A stretch of DNA of 64,000 nt from Neobacillus kokaensis (lineage in GTDB: Bacteria; Bacillota; Bacilli; Bacillales; Cytobacillaceae), in contig NZ_BNDS01000006.1 in NCBI RefSeq assembly GCF_014656545.1, forward strand, positions 82,307 to 146,306, read 5' to 3'. The translations under genes and the position numbers were made by a program. Position 1 is the first letter of the stretch; each line of letters opens with the position of its first letter. Shown here one piece after another: positions 35,408 through 43,735 of this stretch. Under the pieces are notes generated by a model that saw only the letters and a list, made by a program, of their open reading frames with translations, searched no databases and was not told the DNA's origin.

Positions 35408-35503
35408 AGTACAAGCGCCCAATTGGTGATTTAAGCTAAGCGGGCGCTTGTGCTTTTATTGTCTAACTCAAGCGCCTGAGCAAGGCGCTTACGCTTTTCT
35501 AAT
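35408..35503 (+). repeat. Two short copies of the dispersed hairpin repeat
   Basis: 35408-35455 has CTGTCAAGTACAAGCGCCC, a loop, GGGCGCTTGTGCTTTTA; 35460-35503 has TGTCTAACTCAAGCGCC, a 7-nt loop, GGCGCTTACGCTTTTCTAA. Both share the ends of the longer copies at 23.3 and 48.2 kb with the inside removed. They lie just before the ribosome site of the exonuclease gene. Confidence 0.6.
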
Positions 35504-35516
35504 AGGAGGTTGTATA

Positions 35517-36410
35517 ATGATGGATCAAAAGCCTTCATTCATGCTTGTTGATGGAATGGCACTGCTCTTCCGTGCGTTTTACGCAACGGCTGTTTCTGGG
35601 CAGTATATGATTAACTCAAAAGGAATTCCGACAAATGGAATTCATGGATTTATAAAGCATATGTTTACCGCTGTTTCAACTTTTAAACCGACGCATTTGG
35701 CGGTGTGCTGGGACATGGGCAGCAAAACGTTTCGAACGGAGCTGTTCTCAGCGTATAAAGGAAACCGTGGCGAAGCACCGATTGAATTAATCCCGCAATT
35801 TGACTTAGTCAAAGAGGTAGTGGATTCCTTTGATATTCCTAACATCGGGTTAGCGGGGTTTGAAGCCGATGATTGCATCGGCACGATTGCGAACCAGGTT
35901 AAAGATTTTGCCCATGTGTCGATCTTGACAGGTGATCAGGATATTCTTCAGCTGCTGGATGAACAAATATCAGTTATTTTATTAAAAAAAGGGTATGGAA
36001 ATTATCTTGTTCATACACCGGAAACCTTTTTTGAAGAAAAAGGGATTACTCCAAGGCAAATGATTGATTTAAAAGCACTAATGGGCGACCCAAGTGATAA
36101 TTATCCCGGCGTAAAAGGGATCGGTGAGAAAACAGCACTCAAGCTGTTAAAGGAATTCAATCATGTCGAGGGTATTGTTTCTAATCTTGACCTGCTTTCT
36201 AAATCATACCGTTCAAAAATCGAGCAGGATTTAGACATGCTGCACTTATCAAGAAAATTAGCGGAGATTAAATGTGATGTACCTATAAGCTGCGCCATTG
36301 AATCGGCAGGTCTCAAGATTGAAAGAGACAAAGCACTAAATAAATTAATGGAACTGGAAATTCGCGGTCTCCAACGATTGCTGCCAATCGACGAAGCGAT
36401 CATTTTATAA
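35517..36410 (+). CDS. ypcP: 5'-3' exonuclease (YpcP, polymerase I-like nuclease domain)
   Basis: 297 aa, the FEN1-type nuclease without a polymerase. Acidic residues in the expected motifs: FMLVDGMALLFRAF, FEADDCIGTIANQ, TGDQDILQLL, MGDPSDNYPGVKGIGEKTALKLL (helix-hairpin-helix). Likely removes RNA primers or flaps. The open frame starts earlier, at 35448, but that region is the dispersed repeat; ATG 35517 follows AGGAGG at 7 nt. Confidence 0.9.
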   Translation: MMDQKPSFMLVDGMALLFRAFYATAVSGQYMINSKGIPTNGIHGFIKHMFTAVSTFKPTHLAVCWDMGSKTFRTELFSAYKGNRGEAPIELIPQFDLVKEVVDSFDIPNIGLAGFEADDCIGTIANQVKDFAHVSILTGDQDILQLLDEQISVILLKKGYGNYLVHTPETFFEEKGITPRQMIDLKALMGDPSDNYPGVKGIGEKTALKLLKEFNHVEGIVSNLDLLSKSYRSKIEQDLDMLHLSRKLAEIKCDVPISCAIESAGLKIERDKALNKLMELEIRGLQRLLPIDEAIIL

Positions 36411-36416
36411 GCTCAA

Positions 36417-36459
36417 GGTGTCAGGCACCATGTGAATTTTTCACATGGTGCCTGACACC
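36417..36459. repeat. Perfect 20-bp palindrome with 3-nt loop
   Basis: Arms 36417-36436 (start GGTGTCAGGCACC) and 36440-36459 (end GGTGCCTGACACC) are exactly complementary with loop TTT. GC-rich, at the 3' end of ypcP and just before sspL on the other strand. No U-tract follows, so it is not a classical terminator, although it could stop or protect transcripts. Confidence 0.85.
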
Positions 36460-36467
36460 TATGTAAG

Positions 36468-36605
36468 TTAAATTTTGGTGTTTGATTTTTTGGCGCGATT
36501 TTCTAATTTGCTTTTTGGCTCCTCTGCAAATTCTGCATCCTGGCCATAGCCTTGTGGATTCACCCCTGGTGCTTTCACACCGCGATTTTTACTCTTTTTA
36601 CCCAT
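36468..36605 (-). CDS. sspL: Minor small acid-soluble spore protein SspL
   Basis: 45 aa: MGKKSKNRGVKAPGVNPQGY...EEPKSKLENRAKKSNTKI. The G-V-NPQGY and C-terminal K-LE-RAKKSNTK signatures are those of SspL. GGGAGGTG precedes the ATG at 36605. Expressed in the forespore in B. subtilis; function minor or unknown. Confidence 0.88.
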   Translation of the reverse strand: MGKKSKNRGVKAPGVNPQGYGQDAEFAEEPKSKLENRAKKSNTKI

Positions 36606-36689
36606 AGATGTTCACCTCCCGATTTTTAGTATTTCCGTTTCGCATAATAAAACACCGCTTTCTAAACAATAAAGAAAGAGGTGATTGAA

Positions 36690-37181
36690 ATGAACAGAGG
36701 AGTCTATTTATCTCTTCTAAGCATAGCTCTTGCTCAAGGAGTTAAAATTCCGCTTCATTATTTAAAGACCAAGGAGTGGCGTCCGGATTTATTTTTCAGT
36801 ACCGGCGGCATGCCAAGCTCTCATTCAGCCGGTGTTTCTACTCTTACAACGTACATTGCTTTGAAACGTGGAATGCCGACATTTGACTTTGCACTGTCGC
36901 TTATTTACGGCCTGATTGTCATGTACGATGCACAAGGGGTAAGACGGCAGACAGGTGAATTAACTTTGAAAGTAAATTCGCTAAATGAATTAATCGAAAA
37001 AATTCATAAAGAGGAAAGTGTTGAATTTAAACAAGATCCTCCTAAAAAGCTAAAAGAAATGCTGGGTCATCAGCCAGAAGAAGTATTAGGCGGAGCGCTG
37101 CTAGGTGCATTAATTGGGGTTGTCGGGCATAAATATACAAAAAAGGATAGAAAATTGGCGAAATTTAAGTTAAGATTTTAG
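36690..37181 (+). CDS. Divergent PAP2 family membrane protein (YuiD-like)
   Basis: 163 aa with helices at both ends, GGMPSSHSAGVSTLTTYIAL (the S-H-S PAP2-like motif) and MYDAQGVRRQTGELTLKVN (Arg motif), the divergent PAP2 signature. Enzyme activity not proved for the family. GTG 36681 is part of the AGAGGTG ribosome site, so ATG 36690 is the start. C terminus GALLGALIGVVGHKY is the last helix. Confidence 0.85.
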   Translation: MNRGVYLSLLSIALAQGVKIPLHYLKTKEWRPDLFFSTGGMPSSHSAGVSTLTTYIALKRGMPTFDFALSLIYGLIVMYDAQGVRRQTGELTLKVNSLNELIEKIHKEESVEFKQDPPKKLKEMLGHQPEEVLGGALLGALIGVVGHKYTKKDRKLAKFKLRF

Positions 37182-37220
37182 AGGGACTTCCAAGATTTTT
37201 AGGAGAGGGATGTAAGTTAC

Positions 37221-37490
37221 GTGCGGACAGTGGAGGAATACTTGCATTACTTGGATGGAAAGGGTTTCCAGTTTCAAGAAGATGCGATTGGCTTTATATA
37301 CTTCGGGAAACACTACACAAATGCTTCAGATGAATTGATAAATACTGCAATCGAATTAACATTAAAAGCTCAAAAAAGCTTCGACGGAAGTTTTTATGTA
37401 TCCCTATTGGAAACATTCATGACAAACCAGGTAATCACTAGAAAAGATGCGCTAAAGTTTATTCAGGAAACAGAATTATTAGCCATTTAA
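37221..37490 (+). CDS. Small conserved hypothetical (DUF6123-like)
   Basis: 89 aa, GTG start after GGAGAGGG. Soluble, mixed alpha/beta: MRTVEEYLHYLDGKGFQF, ... TNQVITRKDALKFIQE. Resembles a small Bacillus-specific family (DUF6123) but I am not sure. 39 bp after the PAP2 gene and likely co-transcribed; a terminator follows. Confidence 0.65.
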   Translation: MRTVEEYLHYLDGKGFQFQEDAIGFIYFGKHYTNASDELINTAIELTLKAQKSFDGSFYVSLLETFMTNQVITRKDALKFIQETELLAI

Positions 37491-37496
37491 GTAAGA

Positions 37497-37533
37497 AACT
37501 CCCTTTTAAACAAGAAAAAAGGGAGTTTTATTT
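37497..37533. terminator. Bidirectional terminator
   Basis: AAACTCCCTTTT (37497-37508) / AAAAGGGAGTTT (37517-37528), T run on the plus side; shared with the minus-strand transporter. Confidence 0.8.
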
Positions 37534-38453
37534 TATCCTTCTAAACCTTTACTTTTTCGCAGCATCGGTATTTTTTTGACAGGCAGTTCTGCAAAAATCA
37601 TTCCCATGAAGATTAAGCTGCAGCCTAATAGCGCGCTATATGTAAGGCGTTCACCAACCCAATAATAACCTGCAATCGCGGCGAACACCGGCTCCATTGC
37701 GAAAATTAACGCCACCCTAGTAGCTGATGTGTATTTTTGAAAATTAGTTTGAATGAAAAAGGCTATAGCTGTTGCAAAAATACTTGTAATCATTAAAGCA
37801 ATGATGACATCCTGAGATAATAAAACATCTTCCCGAAATGATTGTTTCCAGTCTTCAAAAATGAAGGAGGAAACCATCGAAAGAATTGCAACGGTCGAAA
37901 TTTGAATGACTGTTAGCAGCAATGTTGGATATTGATGCGAGAATTTTCCCGTTAAGATAATATGAAGGGCAAAGCTAATAGCACAAATAAACACAAACCC
38001 GTCACCAATATTCATTGCTGTTACATCCGTCATTGTTAACAGAAATAAACCGAATGTTGCAATTAACACACCAAGTACTGCATTCCTGGTTGGAAATTGT
38101 TTTAAAATAAACATAGAAAATAAAGGCACTAAAACAACGCTTAACCCCGTAATAAAGCCTGCTTTAGAGGTAGTGGTATATAATAGCCCGATTGTTTGTG
38201 TTACATAACCAAGAAATAGCCAAAAACCAATAAAAAACCCTGAGGCAGCTACTTTAAAATTTAATTGTTTTAATTGACTTTTTTCAAAAATTAATAAGCA
38301 TAAAAAAAGCAATATTGCAGCAAGTAAGAAACGAATGCCGTTAAACGCAAACGGTTCTAGAAAATCGATGGCGTTCTGGACAAGGACAAAGGTCATCCCC
38401 CAAATAAATGTTACAAACAGTAAACTTATATCAGCAATAATAGGTTTTTTCAT
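37533..38453 (-). CDS. EamA/DMT family transporter
   Basis: 306 aa with ten helices. Two EamA repeats: VTFIWGMTFVLVQNAIDFLEP near the start and MEPVFAAIAGYYWVGERLTY near the end. Starts: TTG 38459 (5 nt after GGAGG) or ATG 38453; I use the ATG. Unrelated in detail to the other EamA gene at 24955. Substrate unknown. Confidence 0.8.
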   Translation of the reverse strand: MKKPIIADISLLFVTFIWGMTFVLVQNAIDFLEPFAFNGIRFLLAAILLFLCLLIFEKSQLKQLNFKVAASGFFIGFWLFLGYVTQTIGLLYTTTSKAGFITGLSVVLVPLFSMFILKQFPTRNAVLGVLIATFGLFLLTMTDVTAMNIGDGFVFICAISFALHIILTGKFSHQYPTLLLTVIQISTVAILSMVSSFIFEDWKQSFREDVLLSQDVIIALMITSIFATAIAFFIQTNFQKYTSATRVALIFAMEPVFAAIAGYYWVGERLTYSALLGCSLIFMGMIFAELPVKKIPMLRKSKGLEG

Positions 38454-38643
38454 ATTCAAAATTGCCTCCAAATAATTAATTTCCTCTTTATTTGCAATAT
38501 GGAAAGTGTAACATAATTATGACAGGAGTGGAGGTAATATTTTTCTCTTGTATAAGTGGGTATGATAAGAAAGAATATGATTAAAAAGTGTTCGTATATA
38601 TAGTAAGGCAGTTGTAAAAATCATGAATGAAAGGCTGACAAAA

Positions 38644-39300
38644 ATGAGATTCAGGATCGAGTGGAAGCATAAATTAAAAAATAACGAAAAGGTCCCATGC
38701 AATTCGGATTGGATATCAGGTGAAACTGCCATTCAAATGGGGGAAGAATTGGAAACCAGCGGCAAAGTAAGTGATATGTATTTTTATGATGAAAATGGGA
38801 CATCTTGGATTTTAAAGGAAATGAAAAAGCTGTTAACTGAAATTGAAGATGACCCACATGACGTAACTGTTTATTTTGATGGCGGCTTTCAAAAGGAAAC
38901 ATATCAGGCTGGCTTAGGCGCTGTCATTTTCTTTAAACAAGGCAAAAAGAAGTATCGTATCCGTGCAAATGATCTTTTTAATGAAATGGAGTCTAACAAC
39001 GAAGCGGAATATGCCGCATTTTATTATTCCTTAAATATCTTAGAGGACTTAGGTGTTAAGCACATCCCCTGTGAATTTAAAGGGGATGCGCAAGGGCTAT
39101 TAAAACAGCTTGAAGGGGAATGGCCCTGCTATGAAGAAGTATTGAACCGCTGGTTGGATCGAATTGAAGAAAAAATAAAGACTCTCGATCTTAAACCAAC
39201 TTTCACGGTGATTTCAAGAAAAGAAAACAAGGAAGCAGATAGACTGGCTACGCAAGCGTTGGAAGGAAAAGAAATCTTCTCCAAAATGTTAATTTTATGA
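38644..39300 (+). CDS. RNase H-like protein (YpeP/YpdQ type)
   Basis: 218 aa. An N-terminal short domain (MRFRIEWKHKLKNNEKVPCNSDWISGE) is joined to an RNase HI fold with intact acidic residues: VYFDGGFQ, NNEAEYAAFY, FKGDAQGLL, KEADRLATQAL. In B. subtilis this is split over ypdQ and ypeP; here it is one reading frame. AAAGG lies 9 nt before ATG 38644; the ATG at 38623 lacks a ribosome site. Confidence 0.82.
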   Translation: MRFRIEWKHKLKNNEKVPCNSDWISGETAIQMGEELETSGKVSDMYFYDENGTSWILKEMKKLLTEIEDDPHDVTVYFDGGFQKETYQAGLGAVIFFKQGKKKYRIRANDLFNEMESNNEAEYAAFYYSLNILEDLGVKHIPCEFKGDAQGLLKQLEGEWPCYEEVLNRWLDRIEEKIKTLDLKPTFTVISRKENKEADRLATQALEGKEIFSKMLIL

Positions 39301-39321
39301 GGGGCGGGGTGTGGGAAATTA

Positions 39322-39507
39322 GTGAAGCAATCAGTCAGGAAAGAAGTGTTTTATCAGGTGGAGAGCTTGATAGGAGAGTATTGTGAAGGCTGTTTTGTAC
39401 ACCAGCAGTTAAAAAAAGAAGGAGGCAAAAGGCGGGCACATCGTTTTTGCATCACACAATGTACAATCGGCGAAAAGCTCAGGGAATACGGAAAAAAACT
39501 TATATAA
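39322..39507 (+). CDS. Zinc-finger domain-containing protein (61 aa)
   Basis: GTG start; contains CEGC (about 21-24) and HRFCITQCTIGEKL, the pattern of a small four-Cys/His zinc protein often placed after ypeP in bacilli. Basic middle (KKEGGKRRAHR) suggests nucleic-acid binding. 21 bp after the RNase H-like gene; a shared terminator follows. Confidence 0.75.
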   Translation: MKQSVRKEVFYQVESLIGEYCEGCFVHQQLKKEGGKRRAHRFCITQCTIGEKLREYGKKLI

Positions 39508-39519
39508 GAAATACAATAA

Positions 39520-39548
39520 AAAGGCTGACAAAGTTTGTCAGCCTTTAA
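39520..39548. terminator. Bidirectional terminator
   Basis: Thirteen-bp stem AAAGGCTGACAAA (39520-39532) / TTTGTCAGCCTTT (39534-39546) with one base between; serves the zinc-finger gene and cspD. Confidence 0.85.
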
Positions 39549-39568
39549 TTTGTCAATTTATTATTGGA

Positions 39569-39769
39569 TTATATCTTAGTTACGTTAGCAGCTTGAGGTC
39601 CACGGTTTCCTTCTACGATTTCGAAAGAAACTTCTTGACCTTCTTCTAATGATTTGTAGCCGTCACCTTGGATAGCACTGAAGTGTACGAATACATCGTC
39701 GCCGCCTTCAACTTCGATAAAACCAAAGCCTTTTTCATTGTTGAACCATTTTACTTTACCGTTTTGCAT
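39569..39769 (-). CDS. cspD: Cold-shock protein CspD
   Basis: 66-aa single-stranded nucleic-acid chaperone of the CspA/CspD type: [20 protein letters not shown] with RNP1 (KGFGFIEV) and RNP2 (VFVHFSAI). AGGAGGAAGTAC directly before the ATG. A leader of about 105 nt runs from the promoter near 39883-39911, with a GGCAC...GTGCC hairpin, the kind of leader used for cold control. Confidence 0.95.
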   Translation of the reverse strand: MQNGKVKWFNNEKGFGFIEVEGGDDVFVHFSAIQGDGYKSLEEGQEVSFEIVEGNRGPQAANVTKI

Positions 39770-39882
39770 GTACTTCTTCCTCCTAAGCCTTTGAGGCACC
39801 ACCTTTTTAGTGCCGAAGATAAATATTACCATGTAGCCAATTTCAAAGGATGTTCTATGTAAGTTGTCTACATGATGCTTTA

Positions 39883-39911
39883 AATATACAATAACGAAAT
39901 TGGACAGTCAA
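39883..39911 (-). promoter_or_regulatory. Sigma-A promoter of cspD
   Basis: On the minus strand TTGACT (39911-39906), 17 nt, TATATT (39888-39883). Confidence 0.65.
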
Positions 39912-40042
39912 GAAAGGGCAGAAGGTTTTTAATCAAATCATGAAATTTTCAAAAGTTTTTTTATTAATAGGGCTGATAACATAAAAATACATGTGTCAAT
40001 CATATGTTAAATTAACGAATATTGTATAATGGGGTGAGGATA

Positions 40043-40312
40043 TTGTATCGTTTTTCAATAAAAGAAGATGAATGGATCTTGCGATTCTCCCCAAAGGTTT
40101 CATTTGAAGCAGATGAAAGGCAGGCTGTCTTATTGTCGTTACTGCATATTGGGGAAAAGCTATCGAAATATTCCCATGGAGATGCTTTCCTAATGTTTAC
40201 GAAAAAAATCGGGGCGATTGTTTTTGATGTAGAGACTATCCCATCATTTATCTTAACTGTATCAAGTATTATTCCAGATGAACACTGGTATTTTCAAGAG
40301 TTAGCCAACTAA
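40043..40312 (+). CDS. Hypothetical protein (89 aa)
   Basis: Soluble protein beginning MYRFSIKEDEWILRFSP. The frame opens at TTG 40022, but GGGGTGAGG, the ribosome site, lies after it, so TTG 40043 is used. No motif recognised: a compact mixed alpha/beta domain, with aromatic end (DEHWYFQELAN). Single gene with its own terminator. Confidence 0.6.
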   Translation: MYRFSIKEDEWILRFSPKVSFEADERQAVLLSLLHIGEKLSKYSHGDAFLMFTKKIGAIVFDVETIPSFILTVSSIIPDEHWYFQELAN

Positions 40313-40333
40313 TAATTTAATGAGATTTTGGCG

Positions 40334-40370
40334 AAAGGGTGATTCAAATGATCACTCTTTTAATTTTTTT
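40334..40370 (+). terminator. Terminator
   Basis: AAAGGGTGAT (40334-40343) / ATCACTCTTT (40351-40360) with one G-T pair, then TTAATTTTTTT. Confidence 0.75.
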
Positions 40371-40474
40371 CGGCTTGTAAATTACTTCCGTAACAATATT
40401 TACAATCTTTCTTGCGCTATAATCGGATATAATTGATATAGTCTATTTTCTTTTAGAAAAAAGGGGCAAAATGT

Positions 40475-42643
40475 ATGAAAATAATTATTGCTGAAAAACC
40501 AGATCAGGGATCAACCTTGGCGTCAATATTTAAACATAAAAAACAAAATGGCTACATTGAAATTTTTCCAAATGAGATATTTCCGGCAGGTGCCTATGTA
40601 ACATGGGCCATCGGTCATATATGTCAATTAGTCCAACCGGAAAAATACGAACCATCATGGAAGAAATGGTCATTAGACGCTTTGCCAATCATTCCGGATC
40701 ATTTTGCATATGAGGTAACAAAAGACAAGGCGAAACAATATACAGTCATAAAAAAACTAGTTTCCGACACTCGTGTGACGGAAATTATTCATGCGGGCGA
40801 TGCTGGGCGTGAAGGAGAATTAATCATCCGCAATATTTTACGGTTAACAAAATGCCGAAAGCCAATGAAAAGATTATGGATTTCGTCATTAACGCCAAAC
40901 GCTATTCGAGAGGGTTTTAATAAATTATTAGATGAACAGGATACCCGAAATCTGTATTTTGAAGCATATACCCGTGCCTGCGCGGACTGGGTTGTAGGGA
41001 TGAATGCTTCAAGGCTTTATAGCTTGCTTTTACAGAAATCAGGTTTTTCTGACGTTTTTTCTGTTGGCAGAGTGCAGACCCCGACACTTGCGCTCATTGT
41101 CAAAAGGGAATTAGAAATTGAAAATTTTAAATCCGAGCCGTTTTGGGAAGTTCAAGCACATTTCTTGTTCAATGAGAAAAAATATATTGGGAAATGGCAA
41201 AATGATGGAGAAACCCGGGTGAAAACGAAGGAACTTGCGGACAAGGTAGCTGCCTTCTGCCGTAATAAGCCTGCTGAAGTTAGTGATGTTATTTCCGAGC
41301 GCAAGGAATTCATGCCGCCGTTGTTATATAATCTTTCGGCTCTTCAAGCGGAGGCAAATAAACGGTTTAAATTTCCTCCGAAAAAAACACTCGATGTCTT
41401 GCAGCAGCTATATCAAAAGGGGAATGTCTCATACCCAAGGTCGGATTCACGTTATGTAACGAAAGAGGAAGCAGCCGGCTTTCCAGATATCCTTACTAAA
41501 TTGAGTCACATAAATGATTATCAGCCTTTATTTCCTTTACCAAACGCCTCGATTACTGAAAACAAACGCTATGTAAACGAAAAAAAGGTTACTGACCACT
41601 ATGCCATTATCCCTACAGAGCAAATCCCGAAAATTGAGAAATTAAATCAAGATGAGCAAAAGATCTATGACCTAATTGTCAGGAGCCTGATTGCCGCTCA
41701 TTATAATAAAGCGATAGCTGAATATACAACTATAACGACTCTGGTTGACGGCAGAGCGCAATTTATTTCTAAAGGGAAGGTACAAATCGAAGAGGGCTGG
41801 AGGAAGGTTCTTCACCAAAAGGAACAAGATGAGGACCCGGCTCTGCCATTGCTTACAAAGGGTGAACAAGGACAGACTATTAAGGTTGAGGTAAAAGAGA
41901 GCCAGACACAGCCGCCTAAGCGTTATACAGAAGGACAGCTGATTACATTAATGAAAACTGCCGGAAAGCATATTGATGATAAGGAACTAGAACGAATTTT
42001 ATCGAAGACGGAAGGCCTTGGCACCGAAGCGACCAGGGCAGGAATCATTACAATGCTAAAGGACCGGGCTTATATCGAAGTAAAAAAGAATTTAGTCTAT
42101 GCAACAGCAAAAGCAAAAATATTAATTGGAGCGATTGGCCGCGAAATTTTGGCTTCACCAGAAATGACAGCAAAATGGGAGGAAAAGCTGAAAGAAATTT
42201 CAGATGGCGCTGCTTCGCCAAAACTGTTTATGGAACAAACGAAGAAAATGGTCCATCATTTAATTGTCACTACGGTTGAACAGGCGGAAAGCTGGACGTT
42301 CCCAAAAGAGGTAAGTGAAAACTTTACTCCTGGTAAGCAGCGTACAAAGAAGAAATCCTATACGAAACTTGGGCCGTGTAAAAAGTGTGACGGCTCCATT
42401 GTGGACAAAGGCAGTTTTTATGGCTGCAGCAATTATAATAAAAATCATTGTGATTTTACCATCTCCAAAAAGATCCTTGGCAAAACAATCACGCAAAAGA
42501 ACATCAAACTTCTGCTTACAGAAGGGAAAACTGAAGTGATTGAAGGGTTTACAAACAAGGAAAGAAGTTTTGATGCAAGGCTGCATTTAGATGGAAATGA
42601 AAATAAATTAAAGTTTTTGTTTGAAAATACGCAAGTAAAATAG
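40475..42643 (+). CDS. topB: DNA topoisomerase III
   Basis: 722-aa type IA topoisomerase. Toprim domain KIIIAEKPDQ ... HAGDAGREGE; active-site Tyr in the VSYPRSDSRYVTKEEA segment; PTLALIVKRE near residue 200; C-terminal zinc-like motif CKKCDGSIVDKGSFYGCSNY, with the Cys spacing C-X2-C...C. Decatenates DNA. Starts ATG after AAAAAAGGGG; single gene. Confidence 0.94.
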   Translation: MKIIIAEKPDQGSTLASIFKHKKQNGYIEIFPNEIFPAGAYVTWAIGHICQLVQPEKYEPSWKKWSLDALPIIPDHFAYEVTKDKAKQYTVIKKLVSDTRVTEIIHAGDAGREGELIIRNILRLTKCRKPMKRLWISSLTPNAIREGFNKLLDEQDTRNLYFEAYTRACADWVVGMNASRLYSLLLQKSGFSDVFSVGRVQTPTLALIVKRELEIENFKSEPFWEVQAHFLFNEKKYIGKWQNDGETRVKTKELADKVAAFCRNKPAEVSDVISERKEFMPPLLYNLSALQAEANKRFKFPPKKTLDVLQQLYQKGNVSYPRSDSRYVTKEEAAGFPDILTKLSHINDYQPLFPLPNASITENKRYVNEKKVTDHYAIIPTEQIPKIEKLNQDEQKIYDLIVRSLIAAHYNKAIAEYTTITTLVDGRAQFISKGKVQIEEGWRKVLHQKEQDEDPALPLLTKGEQGQTIKVEVKESQTQPPKRYTEGQLITLMKTAGKHIDDKELERILSKTEGLGTEATRAGIITMLKDRAYIEVKKNLVYATAKAKILIGAIGREILASPEMTAKWEEKLKEISDGAASPKLFMEQTKKMVHHLIVTTVEQAESWTFPKEVSENFTPGKQRTKKKSYTKLGPCKKCDGSIVDKGSFYGCSNYNKNHCDFTISKKILGKTITQKNIKLLLTEGKTEVIEGFTNKERSFDARLHLDGNENKLKFLFENTQVK

Positions 42644-42677
42644 GGCTTAACGGGAGGTGAAGTTGTAATCTACAGCC

Positions 42678-42706
42678 TTGTCACCCTTTTATATCTATAG
42701 TAAACT
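42678..42706 (+). promoter_or_regulatory. Likely promoter of mntR
   Basis: TTGTCA (42678-42683), 17 nt, TAAACT (42701-42706). The TTG(T)CACC...GGTGAAGTTG arrangement around 42655-42688 also forms an imperfect hairpin that could end topB. Confidence 0.5.
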
Positions 42707-42738
42707 TTTAATGATGAATAGTAATGGAGGGCTTCGGG

Positions 42739-43161
42739 ATGCCAACACCAAGTATGGAAGATTATATTGAACAAATTTATATATTGATTGAAGAAAAAGG
42801 ATATGCTCGCGTTTCTGACATCGCGGAAGCTTTATCTGTTCATCCCTCCTCAGTAACAAAAATGGTGCAAAAGCTCGATAAAGACGAATATCTTGTCTAT
42901 GAAAAATATAGAGGACTTATTTTAACCGCTAAGGGAAAAAAGATTGGAAAACGCCTAGTGTTCCGACATGATTTACTTGAACAATTCCTGAAAATCATTG
43001 GAGTGAAGGATGAGAACATTTATAATGATGTCGAAGGAATTGAGCATCATTTAAGCTGGGATGCTATTGACCGAATCGGTGATCTTGTGCAATATTTTGA
43101 AGAAGAAGAAAGCCGTATTGAGGTATTAAAAGAGATCCAGAGACAAAATGAAAATGAGTAA
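42739..43161 (+). CDS. mntR: Manganese-responsive repressor MntR
   Basis: DtxR-family Mn(II) regulator, 140 aa, that represses manganese uptake. Metal ligands known for MntR are all present: Asp8 and Glu11 ([12 protein letters not shown]), His77, Glu99, Glu102 and His103 ([11 protein letters not shown]). Helix-turn-helix [34 protein letters not shown] is the ribosome site; an ATG inside it (42724) is not used. Confidence 0.95.
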   Translation: MPTPSMEDYIEQIYILIEEKGYARVSDIAEALSVHPSSVTKMVQKLDKDEYLVYEKYRGLILTAKGKKIGKRLVFRHDLLEQFLKIIGVKDENIYNDVEGIEHHLSWDAIDRIGDLVQYFEEEESRIEVLKEIQRQNENE

Positions 43162-43162
43162 G

Positions 43163-43197
43163 AGAAAAGCACCTGGCAGAACGCTAGGTGCTTTTCT
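43163..43197. terminator. Bidirectional terminator mntR / DUF3892 gene
   Basis: AGAAAAGCACCT (43163-43174) / AGGTGCTTTTCT (43186-43197), with the loop TGGCAGAACGC partly paired. Confidence 0.8.
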
Positions 43198-43408
43198 AAA
43201 ATAGATTTGGGAAATCATCAAAGTTCTGAGTATTCTCAGGTTTCAAATACATATTCCCTTCCAAATCAACATCAGTTTGAACACCAGAAATTAATCCATT
43301 CTCAGCATCCATTAATGCTTTTTGGTAGGAGATGACTCTGCCTTCCGACGTCACAAAACTAATAATCTGCCCAAAGTGATTCCTGTGCAGTCCTGTAATT
43401 GTCTCCAT
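43196..43408 (-). CDS. DUF3892 family protein
   Basis: 70 aa: METITGLHRNHFGQIISFVTSEGRVISYQKALMD... with DVDLEGNMYLKP, the pattern of the DUF3892 family of short beta-rich proteins of unknown function, which hold a K/R-containing turn after SYQKAL. AGGAGG is 7 nt before the ATG. Confidence 0.7.
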   Translation of the reverse strand: METITGLHRNHFGQIISFVTSEGRVISYQKALMDAENGLISGVQTDVDLEGNMYLKPENTQNFDDFPNLF

Positions 43409-43499
43409 TTTATCTTCCTCCTAATCGTTATCTTTTCATACTTTTATGATTTCTAATCAAGGGAATTACCGATTATTAGTGAAACAGTAAGGGATTGCT

Positions 43500-43697
43500 G
43501 TGAATTCTAATCAATTTGAGGTAATAGGGCGGCAAATTTTAGCTGGAAAGAAGAATCGGAAAAACAGTGGGACGAATGGGTTGAAAGCTGGTGTTCAAGC
43601 AGTAAAGACTTGTGGGAACAGGGGGCCTGAAAGAGATTATTCGTTTTACACTGAACTATACTCCAGTAGAAAGCAGCAATTATTAAAGCCTAAATAA
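43500..43697 (+). CDS. Possible small basic protein (65 aa), doubtful
   Basis: GTG start with AAGGG 6 nt upstream; basic, with GAGNRGPERDYSFYTELYSSRK-like tail and no recognisable domain. It is followed at once by the metA terminator. Codon use is not distinctive, so it may not be a real gene. Confidence 0.3.
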   Translation: MNSNQFEVIGRQILAGKKNRKNSGTNGLKAGVQAVKTCGNRGPERDYSFYTELYSSRKQQLLKPK

Positions 43698-43704
43698 CAG
43701 AGAG

Positions 43705-43735
43705 AAGCATCGGAAGACCCTTCCGATGCTTTTCT
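43705..43735. terminator. Bidirectional terminator near metA
   Basis: Perfect twelve-bp stem AAGCATCGGAAG (43705-43716) / CTTCCGATGCTT (43720-43731) with ACC loop. Confidence 0.85.

Noticed and set aside
42655..42690. Riboswitch-like hairpin before mntR
   Set aside because: Only an imperfect stem; no match to the yybP-ykoY manganese riboswitch core was seen.
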